A stretch of DNA of 64,000 nucleotides from an uncultured Christensenella sp. (GTDB lineage Bacteria > Bacillota > Clostridia > Christensenellales > UBA3700). The stretch lies in NCBI GenBank assembly GCA_910578245.1, contig CAJTPC010000002.1, positions 82,686 to 146,685 of the forward strand. Direction: 5' to 3'. Below are positions 8,507 through 17,097 of this stretch, one piece after another (the stretch's first letter is position 1; each line of letters begins with the position of its first letter). The notes under the pieces are model-generated. The model was not told where the DNA came from. It was given only the letters and a program-made list of their open reading frames with translations, and searched no databases. Both the position numbers and the translations under genes were made by a program.

Positions 8507-8971
8507 ATGAAAAATATTATTGTTATTTCCGATACTCACGGAAGTATCCCCGACAATGAAATTCTATGGGAAGCCTTTGACAACGCAGACTATATATTTC
8601 ATCTTGGCGACGGTAAAAACGAAATTGCCAAACTAAAAGAAATATACAAGGACAAGTTGTACTACGTCTACGGTAATTGCGATGCAATGTCCAATGGACT
8701 TGAACAAGTCATAGATATTGAGGGCGTTAAGTTCTTTCTGACGCACGGACATAATTATAAAGTCAAGTCGTCGGACGTATATCTGCAATTGCGAGGCGAA
8801 GAACTTGACGCGGACTGTTGTCTTTACGGACACGCGCATATCCCCTCTATTACCCAAGTCGGAAATATGCAACTTATCAACCCCGGCTCGCTGAAGTACG
8901 CAAGGACGTATTGCTATATGAGCGTAGTAAACGGCAAGGCGCTTGCGAAAATCGTGGAGTTGAAAGGTTGA
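8507..8971 (+). CDS. YfcE/MJ0936-family metallophosphodiesterase
   Basis: A 154-residue calcineurin-like phosphoesterase. The metal ligands are in order: ISDTHG, HLGDG, YGNCD, LTHGH and YGHAHIP, ending with the typical INPGS loop. Family members hydrolyse phosphodiesters with Mn or Ni; the natural substrate is unknown. The start at 8507 gives the usual family N-terminus (MKNIIVISDTHG); the longer frame beginning with TTG at 8471 only adds unrelated residues and overlaps the promoter. Confidence 0.9.
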   Translation: MKNIIVISDTHGSIPDNEILWEAFDNADYIFHLGDGKNEIAKLKEIYKDKLYYVYGNCDAMSNGLEQVIDIEGVKFFLTHGHNYKVKSSDVYLQLRGEELDADCCLYGHAHIPSITQVGNMQLINPGSLKYARTYCYMSVVNGKALAKIVELKG

Positions 8972-9005
8972 GATAATTAAGAAATAAATTTTAAGGTATA
9001 TGAAC

Positions 9006-10829
9006 ATGAAAAGACAGGATTTGAGAAACATTGCAATTATTGCGCACGTAGACCACGGCAAAACGACTATGGTCGACCAACTTCTCCGTCAAAACGGAGT
9101 ATTCCGCTCCAACGAAGCCGTTGTGGACAGAGTTATGGACAACGGAGATATTGAAAGAGAACGCGGTATTACCATACTTGCCAAGAACACTGCCGTACAC
9201 TATAAGGGCGTTAAGATTAACATAATAGACACCCCCGGACACGCAGACTTCGGCGGTGAAGTCGAGCGTATACTCTCTATGGTTGACGGCGTACTGCTTC
9301 TCGTAGACGCAGTCGAAGGCTGTATGCCACAGACGAGATACGTACTAAAAAAGGCTTTGGGACTAAACAAAAAAGCCGTAGTAGTAATAAATAAAGTTGA
9401 CAGAGGCGGAGATCCTAATCAGGTCATAGACCAACTTATCGACTTATTTATCGAACTTGGCGCCAACGATGACCAACTTGATTTTGTCACGGTTATGGCA
9501 AGCGCAAAGCAAGGCTGGGCAAGTCTTAAGGTAGGCGAAGTCGGAAAGGATATGACTCCCCTTCTTGACACTATTATTGAGCAAATCCCCTGCCCCGAGG
9601 GCGACACAGAGGCAGGCTTGCAAGCAATCATTTGCAATATAGACTATGACGAATACGTAGGAAGAATAGGTATCGGCAGAATAGTCAGAGGTACGATAAA
9701 GAACGGACAGCAGGCAATCATATGCCACGCCGACGGTACTAATCACCAAGCTAAGATAGCCAAGTTATATCAATTTGAGGGCTTGAAAAGAGTTGAGTGC
9801 GAAAGCGGTAGCGTTGGCGACATAGTAGCTATAAGCGGTGTCGACAACCTCAATATCGGAGAAACCATTTGCGACCTAAACAAAATCGAGCCTCTACCCT
9901 TTGTCAAGATTGACGAGCCTACGCTCTCAATGCTCTTTATGGTCAACAATTCGCCTTTTGCAGGCAAAGAAGGCAAATACGTCACCTCCAGACACTTGCG
10001 CGCAAGACTTTTCAAAGAAGTGGAAACCAACGTCTCGATGCGCGTTGAGGAAACCGATTCCGCCGACAGCTTTAAGGTATTCGGCAGAGGCGAATTGCAC
10101 TTGTCTATACTCATAGAAACTATGCGCAGAGAGGGATACGAATTTGCAGTATCCCGTCCAAAAGTAATTTACAAGACTATTGACGGCGTACTTTGCGAGC
10201 CTATGGAAGAACTTGTCGTGGACGTACCGGAAGAATACGTAGGCGCGGTAATGAACAAAATCGGCGCAAGAAAGGGCGACCTTAAAAATATGACCCCCGA
10301 CGACAGAGGTGGAACAAAACTTGAATTTGACATACCTTCTAGATGCCTTATCGGTTACAGAAGCGAAATGTTGACGGATACGAGAGGCTTTGGAGTAATG
10401 CACCACGTACTCAAAGGATACGAGCCATACAAGGGAGAGGTGCAAGAGCGTAACAGAGGCTCTTTAGTCGCTTGGGAAGACGGCATAACTACTTCCTACG
10501 GACTTTTCAACGCGCAAGAGCGCGGTAATCTCTTTATTGGCGCAGGCGTCAACGTCTATGAAGGTATGATAGTCGGCGTCAACTCCCGCGAGGACGATAT
10601 GGTAGTCAACGTCTGCAAGAAAAAGCAACTCACCAACAACCGCGCAAGCGGAAGCGAAGAAGCGCTCAAGCTCATTACCCCGACGGTTATGTCGCTAGAA
10701 CAGTGCCTTGAGTTTATAGCCGACGACGAACTTGTCGAAGTAACGCCCAAAAGTATAAGATTGCGTAAGACGATACTCTCTAAAGACTTGAGATTAAAGC
10801 ATGAAGCAAAACTCAAAAAGAATATATAA
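9006..10829 (+). CDS. typA: Translational GTPase TypA/BipA
   Basis: About 607 residues, full length. GTPase motifs: AHVDHGKTT (G1), RERGITI (G2), DTPGHADF (G3), NKVD (G4) and SAKQGW (G5), followed by EF-G-like domains III and V and the BipA-specific C-terminal domain. It binds the ribosome, assists 50S assembly and supports growth under cold or stress. Two ATGs compete: AAGG (8993-8996) is 3 bases from the ATG at 9000 but 9 bases from that at 9006, so 9006 is preferred. A strong terminator follows. Confidence 0.96.
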   Translation: MKRQDLRNIAIIAHVDHGKTTMVDQLLRQNGVFRSNEAVVDRVMDNGDIERERGITILAKNTAVHYKGVKINIIDTPGHADFGGEVERILSMVDGVLLLVDAVEGCMPQTRYVLKKALGLNKKAVVVINKVDRGGDPNQVIDQLIDLFIELGANDDQLDFVTVMASAKQGWASLKVGEVGKDMTPLLDTIIEQIPCPEGDTEAGLQAIICNIDYDEYVGRIGIGRIVRGTIKNGQQAIICHADGTNHQAKIAKLYQFEGLKRVECESGSVGDIVAISGVDNLNIGETICDLNKIEPLPFVKIDEPTLSMLFMVNNSPFAGKEGKYVTSRHLRARLFKEVETNVSMRVEETDSADSFKVFGRGELHLSILIETMRREGYEFAVSRPKVIYKTIDGVLCEPMEELVVDVPEEYVGAVMNKIGARKGDLKNMTPDDRGGTKLEFDIPSRCLIGYRSEMLTDTRGFGVMHHVLKGYEPYKGEVQERNRGSLVAWEDGITTSYGLFNAQERGNLFIGAGVNVYEGMIVGVNSREDDMVVNVCKKKQLTNNRASGSEEALKLITPTVMSLEQCLEFIADDELVEVTPKSIRLRKTILSKDLRLKHEAKLKKNI

Positions 10830-10850
10830 TGCATTGCTAATTATAAAACT

Positions 10851-10880
10851 AACAGCGAAAAATACTTTCGCTGTTTTTTT
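10851..10880 (+). terminator. Intrinsic terminator of typA
   Basis: Stem AACAGCGAAA / TTTCGCTGTT with a 5-base loop, followed by a run of seven T. Confidence 0.9.
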
Positions 10881-10944
10881 ATTATATTAATAAATAATCC
10901 TGTAAAATCTACATAATTACTGTAAATTACTCTCTAATACTATA

Positions 10945-10974
10945 TTGTCTTTCCCCCATCTCCATTGGTATAAT
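10945..10974 (+). promoter_or_regulatory. Promoter for the 11000 membrane gene
   Basis: TTGTCT (10945-10950), 18-base spacer, TATAAT (10969-10974), preceded by TTGG. A strong AAGGAGGG ribosome binding site follows before the ATG at 11000. Confidence 0.7.
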
Positions 10975-10999
10975 AAATACGTAAGGAGGGCAAACGAGT

Positions 11000-11842
11000 A
11001 TGGAAAGAGTTGAGAAAGAAAACATAGTTTTGTATAATGAGAAAAGCAACAACGTTGCTACGATAAAGGGCGCTTTTGGAATACTATCTTACATACTTGC
11101 TATAATCATAATATTTGCAAATTTAATTATGTTTCCATACCTCAATGTTGTAATTAACAGTTATATAAGTAATAGCAATAGCAAAAATTGGGGCGTGCCA
11201 ATTTCATGTCTTGTTATTATAATTATTGCATCAGCAGTGATATTAACACGACTGCTATTACTTAAAACACCTAAAATGTACTTCATAGGCAAAGATTTAT
11301 ATATTAAAGAAAGTAAAGATTTTTACTTAAAAGTTCTTCCGGAAGAACTCGAAGGATATAGTTGGAAAACATATCGCGATACAATGAGCGCATCTTCAAT
11401 ATCACGCGCCTATTGGGGCAAGATAAATCTTATAATAAATGGAGAAAAATATACATTAAGTTGCTCGTCTTTGAAAAAAACAAAGCACTATATTGACGGC
11501 TTCAAAAAAGGCTTGTCAGTTGAGGAAAATTTGTTTGACGGCGACCAATACCAGTCCCACACAAGAAAAACAATACTGCCTTTACTTGTTTGGTTAGTTA
11601 TTTCTATAGGTTCGTTCACTACAATGTTCTTCAGTATGAGCAATGTACTTTCAACAATATCAGTAATAATATTTAGCTTATCGTGTGTTATGCTTTTGAT
11701 ATTACTAATTTACTCTATTGTTAAAGGAAATAAAATTGCACAAATTCTAAAAGATAATTATTATACATTCGTCTTAAAAAAACCAGTAAATTTTAGCAAC
11801 AAAGATGAATGTGACGATATATCAAAAAATGATTGTAATTAG
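11000..11842 (+). CDS. Four-TM membrane protein of unknown function
   Basis: A 280-residue protein with membrane helices at about 24-50, 68-90, 190-212 and 216-240, and a soluble domain of about 100 residues between the two helix pairs (beta-rich, with a WKTYRD stretch). No family was recognised. It has its own promoter, ribosome binding site (AAGGAGGG) and terminator, so it is a single-gene unit. Base composition is more AT-rich than the flanking genes, which may mean recent acquisition. Confidence 0.7.
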   Translation: MERVEKENIVLYNEKSNNVATIKGAFGILSYILAIIIIFANLIMFPYLNVVINSYISNSNSKNWGVPISCLVIIIIASAVILTRLLLLKTPKMYFIGKDLYIKESKDFYLKVLPEELEGYSWKTYRDTMSASSISRAYWGKINLIINGEKYTLSCSSLKKTKHYIDGFKKGLSVEENLFDGDQYQSHTRKTILPLLVWLVISIGSFTTMFFSMSNVLSTISVIIFSLSCVMLLILLIYSIVKGNKIAQILKDNYYTFVLKKPVNFSNKDECDDISKNDCN

Positions 11843-11882
11843 TTAGACTTTTTCTTCTACATACATAACCCCCTAATGCAAG

Positions 11883-11907
11883 AAGTCGACCGCATGGTCG
11901 GCTTTTT
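11883..11907 (+). terminator. Intrinsic terminator after the 11000 gene
   Basis: Nine-pair stem AAGTCGACC / GGTCGGCTT with a GCAT loop and a T run. It lies 40 bases after the stop codon at 11842. Confidence 0.85.
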
Positions 11908-11910
11908 GTA

Positions 11911-12957
11911 TTACTTTTTAATTTCCATATACTTAAATTTGCTTGACATAATAGACACCAAATGCCACTGCCTTTTCATATAAGCCAATAAATCAGTTGT
12001 GTTTTGCTTGTACGCTGACAATACCTTTTGACTGTCATTGAAATTCTCTATTACAGCTCTTGCGCAGTAATAACCGCTCTCCATACCGCAAGATATACCC
12101 TCGCCCATTGGATTGAGAAATCCTGCGACTTCGCCGGCAAACAGCGCTCTGCCTATGCCGTAATCAATAACGTAATCCGGGCGTACGCGTGGCATTATCC
12201 ACTTTTCTTCCTTTACTTTCTTATCAATTACCAAGTTGTGTTTTTCTTGCATATATTTTATAAATCTATCGTTGTATTCTTTAATCTTGCTTTTATCCTC
12301 TACCGCAACTCCCAAAACCAACATGTCGTCCTTGACGTTAAACCAAGCGTCGTATTGCGAAAGCTTAGGTTGAAGGTAAGCGTAAAAATAATGGGGATCA
12401 AGATTTATTTTACCGTTATAGAACGCCTGATAAGTGATTATATAGTCTTTATCGCAATTTAATAAACTTCGTTTTACAGTTCCTATTGCGCCCTCGCAAT
12501 CAATAAGATATTTCGCGCTCTTTTTGCCAATGCTACTATCTGAAAACGTCACTTCCACGCAATCGTCTAAGTTTTTGCAAGAACTTACGCTCACTCCGTC
12601 GATAACCTCCGCCCCTTTCTCTTCTGCCATTTCCAAAAGAAAGTTGTCAAAGTCGCTTCGCCATACGTTGTGACCTCTTTGTTCAAACTTGTATTCTTGC
12701 CCCTCATCGTTGACGAATACCATTCCGTAATTGTCATACGGCGTACACTTTACTCTGTCGGGAATGTCTGCATGAAAATACTCTTTGACAAGCGCCGCCG
12801 TCTTGGCAATTATCATTCCCGAACAAGACTTGTATCTTGGCAACTTGCACTTCTCAACTACCAAAACGGAAAAGCCATTCTCTGACAGGATCTTTGCGCA
12901 AGTCGCGCCAGTCGGTCCAGCGCCGACAACAATAATATCGTGATTATTTCTTTCCAT
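11911..12957 (-). CDS. Geranylgeranyl reductase-family FAD-dependent oxidoreductase
   Basis: A 348-residue flavoprotein. The N-terminal IIVVGAGPTGATCA is the dinucleotide-binding Rossmann motif; RYKSCSGMI is the conserved loop with the Cys typical of the geranylgeranyl reductase / digeranylglycerophospholipid reductase family; ALFAGEVAGFLNPMGEGI is the second FAD-contact motif (GD-like). Family members reduce isoprenoid or other double bonds; the substrate here is unknown. There is no Shine-Dalgarno sequence, and a -10 box ends 6 bases before the ATG, so the mRNA is probably leaderless. Confidence 0.82.
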   Translation of the reverse strand: MERNNHDIIVVGAGPTGATCAKILSENGFSVLVVEKCKLPRYKSCSGMIIAKTAALVKEYFHADIPDRVKCTPYDNYGMVFVNDEGQEYKFEQRGHNVWRSDFDNFLLEMAEEKGAEVIDGVSVSSCKNLDDCVEVTFSDSSIGKKSAKYLIDCEGAIGTVKRSLLNCDKDYIITYQAFYNGKINLDPHYFYAYLQPKLSQYDAWFNVKDDMLVLGVAVEDKSKIKEYNDRFIKYMQEKHNLVIDKKVKEEKWIMPRVRPDYVIDYGIGRALFAGEVAGFLNPMGEGISCGMESGYYCARAVIENFNDSQKVLSAYKQNTTDLLAYMKRQWHLVSIMSSKFKYMEIKK

Positions 12958-12963
12958 AATATT

Positions 12964-12992
12964 ATATTAGCAAAAATAGATAGCAAAATCAA
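12964..12992 (-). promoter_or_regulatory. Promoter for the 12957 flavin reductase gene; predicted leaderless
   Basis: Read on the minus strand: TTGATT, 17-base spacer, TAATAT, then 6 bases to the ATG. No ribosome binding site is present. Confidence 0.6.
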
Positions 12993-13012
12993 TGCTATAG
13001 GCAAATTGCATA

Positions 13013-13057
13013 AAACAAATCGCGCGCTACTACCTAAAAGTAACGCGCTTTTGTTTT
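13013..13057. terminator. Bidirectional hairpin between the flavin reductase gene and the pseudogene pair
   Basis: Outer arms AAAACAAA / TTTGTTTT and inner arms GCGCG-TACT / AGTA-CGCGC. It can terminate transcripts coming from the pseudogenes on the minus strand. Confidence 0.7.
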
Positions 13058-13071
13058 ATTATGTAATCAGT

Positions 13072-13173
13072 TTATCTCTTATCAATAAATTCAAGAATAA
13101 CGTCAACTGCGTTTTCTACTCCGATTGAGCTATCTACAGTCAAGTCGTAGTTGCTTGATTCTCCCCACTTACA
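13072..13173 (-). pseudogene. Cytidylate-kinase-like protein, 3' remnant
   Basis: The last 33 codons of a cytidylate kinase-like (AAA_26) protein, beginning CKWGESSNYDLTVDSS and ending in FIDKR with a normal stop and terminator. The upstream part is missing: the frame runs straight into the MATE remnant, so a deletion has joined the tail of this gene to the middle of the transporter gene. Confidence 0.7.
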
Positions 13174-13602
13174 ACCTGTGATAACTGTCCGAGGAAAGTC
13201 GCCAATGCGGCTCCTGTCATACCCATTTTGAAACCAAAGATAAAGAGCGGGTCAAGACCTATATTGATTATAGCGCCTATTGCCGTAGCTAGCATAGCAA
13301 ACTTTGGACTGCCGTCGGCTCTGACTATAGGATTAAGCTAGCCAAAGTAAAGAACAAAAATCCGCCTATAATAAAGTTGGCGTATTCGCTTGATTTGTCT
13401 AGAATATCGCCTTGAGCGCCAATAGCAACCAAGATTTTATCTTTCAAGCAAAAGCAGATTATCATAAGCGCTATGCTTGCGATAGTTCCGTAAAACAGCG
13501 CTGTTTGATTATCAAACTCAATACGCAAGGAATTGCAAACATTCTCATCAGTTTGCCGACTTTCTCAACGCCTAAAAAATTATTTTTGGTTGTTTCTTCC
13601 AT
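13174..13602 (-). pseudogene. MATE efflux transporter, broken
   Basis: Starts with a good GGAGG site and a normal N-terminus (VGKLMRMFAIPCVLSL), then loses frame near 13518-13530. A second in-frame piece (TALFYGTIASIALMIICFCL..., ending before 13325) and a third (NPIVRADGSPKFAM ... GAALATFLGQLSQV, 13174-13330) are recognisable MATE segments. At least two frameshifts or internal deletions are present and the second half of the gene is gone. The product would not be functional. The 5' leader is still intact. Confidence 0.75.
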
Positions 13603-13611
13603 AAATAAAAC

Positions 13612-13639
13612 CTCCGAAAGACCTTCGTCTTTGTCGGAG
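13612..13639 (-). promoter_or_regulatory. Hairpin hiding the ribosome binding site of the MATE pseudogene
   Basis: On the minus strand CTCCG-AC-AAAGAC pairs with GTCTTT-CGGAG around a GAAG loop, and the right arm contains most of the GGAGG ribosome binding site. This could control translation initiation of the former transporter gene. Confidence 0.5.
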
Positions 13640-13670
13640 TAAAGAACGTCTGAAACCTGCGAAGAACATA

Positions 13671-13705
13671 AAAAGGGCGTAGAATTGTCGAAAATTCTAC
13701 GCCCT
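13671..13705 (-). terminator. Intrinsic terminator, upstream of the MATE remnant
   Basis: Perfect 12-pair stem AGGGCGTAGAAT / ATTCTACGCCCT, followed on the minus strand by TTTT. It ends the transcript of the 14321 lipoprotein gene and could also act as an attenuator for the downstream MATE gene. Confidence 0.8.
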
Positions 13706-13811
13706 ATAATTGCTGTTCGACGTTGATTATTTTAACAAAATTAAAAATTTTTGTCAAACAAATTTCAACGCGCTATTTCAAATTTACAGAAATTGAAATT
13801 ACATACTATGA

Positions 13812-14321
13812 TTACTCTGCGTCGGTTTCTTCTCCGCTAACGGTTCCGCTACCGACTTCGCCAGACGTTACTTCAATACCCAATGCGCTGTTGACTTTTT
13901 CTTTGTCAAATACCTCAGTATAACCTTCAAGCCAAACTTCTATTGAATAAAGAAATTTTTCTAGTCTTGTCTGCGACGTCCATTGCTCGTAATTTTCTTC
14001 ATCAAAATCACTCATGTATCCAATAAGAGAGTCGCCTACGTAAAATGCAACGTCTTTTACATACTCGCCCGATTCGTCTTTTACTTGGAAGGGAATCGCA
14101 ACAAAGATATAAAGGTGCGTGGTACCTTCGTCGTCTGTATAATACTTTTCATATCCGCATCTGCCGGCTATCTCAAAAGACTCGTCGTTTTTCTCGGCTT
14201 TCAATGCTTTTGCGCAATCAACGACTTGGTCAAACGGGTCTTTATTGCTACAAGCAACGCAACCGCAAACAACTGCAATTAACATTACTACAACTATTAA
14301 ACTTGTTAAAACCTTTTTCAT
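13812..14321 (-). CDS. Putative small secreted/lipoprotein
   Basis: About 169 residues from the ATG at 14321, which has AAGGA 8-9 bases upstream; a longer frame adds 13 residues without a better site. The N-terminus is a signal peptide (MKKVLTSLIVVVMLIAVV) followed by CGCVACSNK; one of the cysteines (probably the third) could be lipidated although the lipobox is not canonical. The mature part is acidic and has no recognised domain. It is probably exported and surface-attached, of unknown role. Confidence 0.6.
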   Translation of the reverse strand: MKKVLTSLIVVVMLIAVVCGCVACSNKDPFDQVVDCAKALKAEKNDESFEIAGRCGYEKYYTDDEGTTHLYIFVAIPFQVKDESGEYVKDVAFYVGDSLIGYMSDFDEENYEQWTSQTRLEKFLYSIEVWLEGYTEVFDKEKVNSALGIEVTSGEVGSGTVSGEETDAE

Positions 14322-14384
14322 CGTGTTATCCTTAGTTTTATATTTTTTTAATTTTATCATTTACAAAATATTATGTCAACTAAT

Positions 14385-14458
14385 TGGAGCAGGTGACGGG
14401 AATCGGACCCGCGCTGACGGCTTGGGAAGCCGTAGTTCTACCATTGAACTACACCTGC
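14385..14458 (-). tRNA. tRNA-Gly (CCC)
   Basis: Cloverleaf with acceptor stem GCAGGTG/CACCTGC, anticodon stem ACGGC/GCCGT around loop TTCCCAA (anticodon CCC), T-arm GGGTCCGATTCCC and encoded CCA. Confidence 0.95.
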
Positions 14459-14550
14459 AATATATTATTATATCTATATTAATTCAATGCCGTCATATTG
14501 TCAAGTCAAAACAAAATTAATTGCAAAATTAGATAATTCTGAAGTCATTT

Positions 14551-15255
14551 CTAATTATTGCTTAATTTTTCGAATACGCTTTGCGCCAAAAGTTCGCTCC
14601 CTTTGACGTTTGGATGAACGCCGTCTGCAAACAACTCTCTCTTGCCGTCAAAAATCTTATAAATATCAATACAATCAACGCCTTTAGCTTTTGCAATATT
14701 TTTTATAGCCGGGACTACTTCGCTTTCAACTATAGACTTTCTCAAATCATATAATATCTTTCCTCTCACTTCAAATAATGGAGACGGCGTAAGAATATAT
14801 ACTTTTGGCGCGCTTTCAAGCGCTAAATAACTATCGACAATCTCTCCATAATCATTGATAAACTTATCTTTGTCCCAATTATTTTCTTTAGTATCGTTGG
14901 TACCAAGAAGAATAACAACAATATCAGGCTTGAAATCTAAACTTTGTTTGTATAACTTTTCATTTACAATCGGATAATCTCCGCTTTTAATTGCTGTCCT
15001 ATTGGTATAACCAAAATTATTGACACAATATTTCTCGCCTAAAAGCAAATTTAGAACAGCCGGATAGTTGTTCTTGCGCCTGTTCCCAACAAAAAGTCCA
15101 TACGTAATGCTATCTCCAACGCACGCAACGCGAATCTGATTGTTTTTAGCGCTCTTCATTGGGTGATAAAAAGATATCAAACCAAAATGAAACAGTGTCA
15201 AAATTATTATGCCAGCCAAAACCAACAATGCGATTGCAATTATTATTCCTATCAT
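14551..15255 (-). CDS. Membrane-anchored SGNH/GDSL-family hydrolase
   Basis: A 234-residue protein. One N-terminal membrane helix (about 3-27) tethers an extracellular SGNH domain with block I GDSITYG (Ser nucleophile), a block III-like GTND (Asn) and block V DGVHPN (Asp and His of the triad). Such enzymes are esterases or acyl hydrolases acting on cell-surface or polysaccharide acyl groups; the substrate is not evident. AGAGG lies upstream of the ATG. Confidence 0.88.
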   Translation of the reverse strand: MIGIIIAIALLVLAGIIILTLFHFGLISFYHPMKSAKNNQIRVACVGDSITYGLFVGNRRKNNYPAVLNLLLGEKYCVNNFGYTNRTAIKSGDYPIVNEKLYKQSLDFKPDIVVILLGTNDTKENNWDKDKFINDYGEIVDSYLALESAPKVYILTPSPLFEVRGKILYDLRKSIVESEVVPAIKNIAKAKGVDCIDIYKIFDGKRELFADGVHPNVKGSELLAQSVFEKLSNN

Positions 15256-15413
15256 AAAAACCTCTTTTTATTTATTTTAGCACATACATAAAAATAATTA
15301 CAATAAAAAATACGAATCAATTAAAAGCGTCGGCGCAACTTGCAAAAAGCCCAAACGCTTTTTGCATTTGAGCTTTAATAATTGCAGTGACCAAAACTAC
15401 AAAATTGTTTTAC

Positions 15414-15683
15414 TTAACCTTCGTAGCGATCAAGATTGGCGCGGATTGCTTCGATTAGACGCTTCTCTGCCGAAGTCTTTTTGTCTTTTGCAACTTTTGT
15501 GCAAACGGACGTGCCATAGAGTTTTGCAAGGTCGTCTACGAGATTCTTAAGGTGTACGGTGTCTAGGATGTTCTCCGAACCGCAAAGTTCTTCTCCCATA
15601 GATGTTGTTACGGGAGCTTCCGTAGGGGTTGCTGTAACCGGTGCCTCTGTAGGCGTTGCTGTGTTCGTAATGTTCTTTTCCAT
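15414..15683 (-). CDS. Small protein with Thr-Pro-Glu-Ala repeats, unknown function
   Basis: An 89-residue protein. Residues about 9-26 hold two copies of ATPTEAPVT, a flexible linker-like repeat; the C-terminal half (about 38-89) is predicted helical and mixed charge (LKNLVDDLAKLYG ... RLIEAIRANLDRYEG). There is no signal peptide or membrane segment. The start has a very good AGGAGAT site. The single-gene layout with a structured leader suggests a regulated, cytosolic product. No family recognised. Confidence 0.6.
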   Translation of the reverse strand: MEKNITNTATPTEAPVTATPTEAPVTTSMGEELCGSENILDTVHLKNLVDDLAKLYGTSVCTKVAKDKKTSAEKRLIEAIRANLDRYEG

Positions 15684-15931
15684 ATAAAATATCTCCTATA
15701 TTATATATTCTTTGTCTCTGATTACACAAATCTACCGCGGATAGCTTAATGCAATGTAGCCCCTGTTGATAGGGCGAGACATTCTACACGATATAATACG
15801 TCTAAGACGCCTTAAAAATGCATAAATTTAAGATAAAAAAATTGATATTTCTTAGTCATTACAACGAAATTTGTTGATACCTGTCGGCTATTTCCGCAAT
15901 CAGTATACCCCACCAAAATATACATTAAACC
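15684..15931 (-). other. Structured leader and gap upstream of the 89-residue gene
   Basis: On the minus strand the first 120 bases before the gene contain a hairpin (TGTAG-CCCCT...AGGGC...CTACA, 15755-15788) and a smaller one (CTATCCGCGGTAG near 15732-15744). No known riboswitch consensus was recognised. The rest of the gap (15800-15931) shows nothing clear. Confidence 0.4.
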
Positions 15932-15966
15932 AAAAAGTACGAACTCACTTTGGCGTGTGTTCGTAC
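15932..15966 (-). terminator. Terminator of the restriction-modification operon
   Basis: Twelve-pair stem with one mismatch (GTACGAACACAC against GTGAGTTCGTAC), followed by TTTTT on the minus strand, 43 bases after the endonuclease stop codon. Confidence 0.85.
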
Positions 15967-16008
15967 AGTTCTTTTCTGGCGGAGAGCAAGTATAACCCAA
16001 ATCGAGTG

Positions 16009-17097
16009 TTACAATGCATATTTTGTTAAAAGTTCTACCCACTTAGCTTTATGAATTCGTTGTAATTCTCTATCTTCCATAACTGATTTTGAATATGTCT
16101 TTATAAAATCATCTAAGTTAGTAATTAATCTAAGATAATATTTTATAGTTGGAATCAATCCGTTTATTATAATTTGACATCCGTGTTCATTTAACACTTT
16201 TAGAACAATTTCATTAATTTCATCTTTATCATTATCTTCTATACCAAAAACTGATAGTATATAATATCTTTGCGGATTCCAAGCATATATCTTTGACTCA
16301 GCGACCCGCAAAATTTGAGAAGATATCTTTTTATCAAGTTTAATTTCAATAGATTCAAATACCTTACCTTCTCTAAAGATTTCAATATCTCCTGAGGCTT
16401 TATTGGTTTTATCACAGGCTGTAAGGCTAGAAAGAGGAGCTAGATAGCAATTATCATATCTCTTGAGTTCATTAATTAATGAAAGATAAATTGAATGAAA
16501 CGCTAAAACAGGAAGCTTTGCTCCATTATGCGTGCCATATTTTGTGAGAAAATGTTCAGTTAATGCATTTACAATTTTTTCAATAGTTAAATTTTCAGGA
16601 TTTTCCAAAGGATTAATAGTTATTGTGTTTTCTCTTGCTATTTTGTCAACGGTATTTAATAACAGCCTCAACATATTTAACGCTTTATCAGGATTCTTTT
16701 GTACATAATCAAGAGTTTGTAAAAAATCGTTTTTAAGTGTTCCTATTGCTCCATTATAATTAAAATCATAAGGATAAGGCTGCTCTAAACTTCGTGTCAA
16801 CCAACCACTTTCAGCCATTGCTGGTAATCCTAATTTCTTTAATATAGGTGTTACATTAATAGTATCAAAACTTCTTCCACTAAACCCATTTTCAAATCTA
16901 TCCTGATGCAACCTTACATCTTGTTCAGGATGCAAATGCTTATAATATAACAGTGTTGTTAATACTGTATAGAGACCTTTTTTCTTATCACAATTTATAC
17001 CTATATTCGTTATGTATTTAGTAATATCTTGAGGAATATTACTAATATCAGCAATATCTAAAGAATTATTATAAATTTCTTTTAATTTATTATTCAT
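16009..17097 (-). CDS. Putative type II restriction endonuclease
   Basis: A 362-residue protein encoded directly behind a C5-cytosine methyltransferase. A PD-(D/E)xK-type catalytic set is suggested by D237 (SGDIEIF) and E251-x-K253 (SIEIK). A highly patterned central segment, FSGRSFDT and ESGWLTRSLEQPYPYD (about 72-111), looks like a conserved recognition or structural block; I could not assign it to a named endonuclease family with certainty. It would cleave unmodified DNA at the site protected by the partner methylase. It overlaps the methylase gene by 8 bases with its own GGAGATAAC site. Confidence 0.75.
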   Translation of the reverse strand: MNNKLKEIYNNSLDIADISNIPQDITKYITNIGINCDKKKGLYTVLTTLLYYKHLHPEQDVRLHQDRFENGFSGRSFDTINVTPILKKLGLPAMAESGWLTRSLEQPYPYDFNYNGAIGTLKNDFLQTLDYVQKNPDKALNMLRLLLNTVDKIARENTITINPLENPENLTIEKIVNALTEHFLTKYGTHNGAKLPVLAFHSIYLSLINELKRYDNCYLAPLSSLTACDKTNKASGDIEIFREGKVFESIEIKLDKKISSQILRVAESKIYAWNPQRYYILSVFGIEDNDKDEINEIVLKVLNEHGCQIIINGLIPTIKYYLRLITNLDDFIKTYSKSVMEDRELQRIHKAKWVELLTKYAL

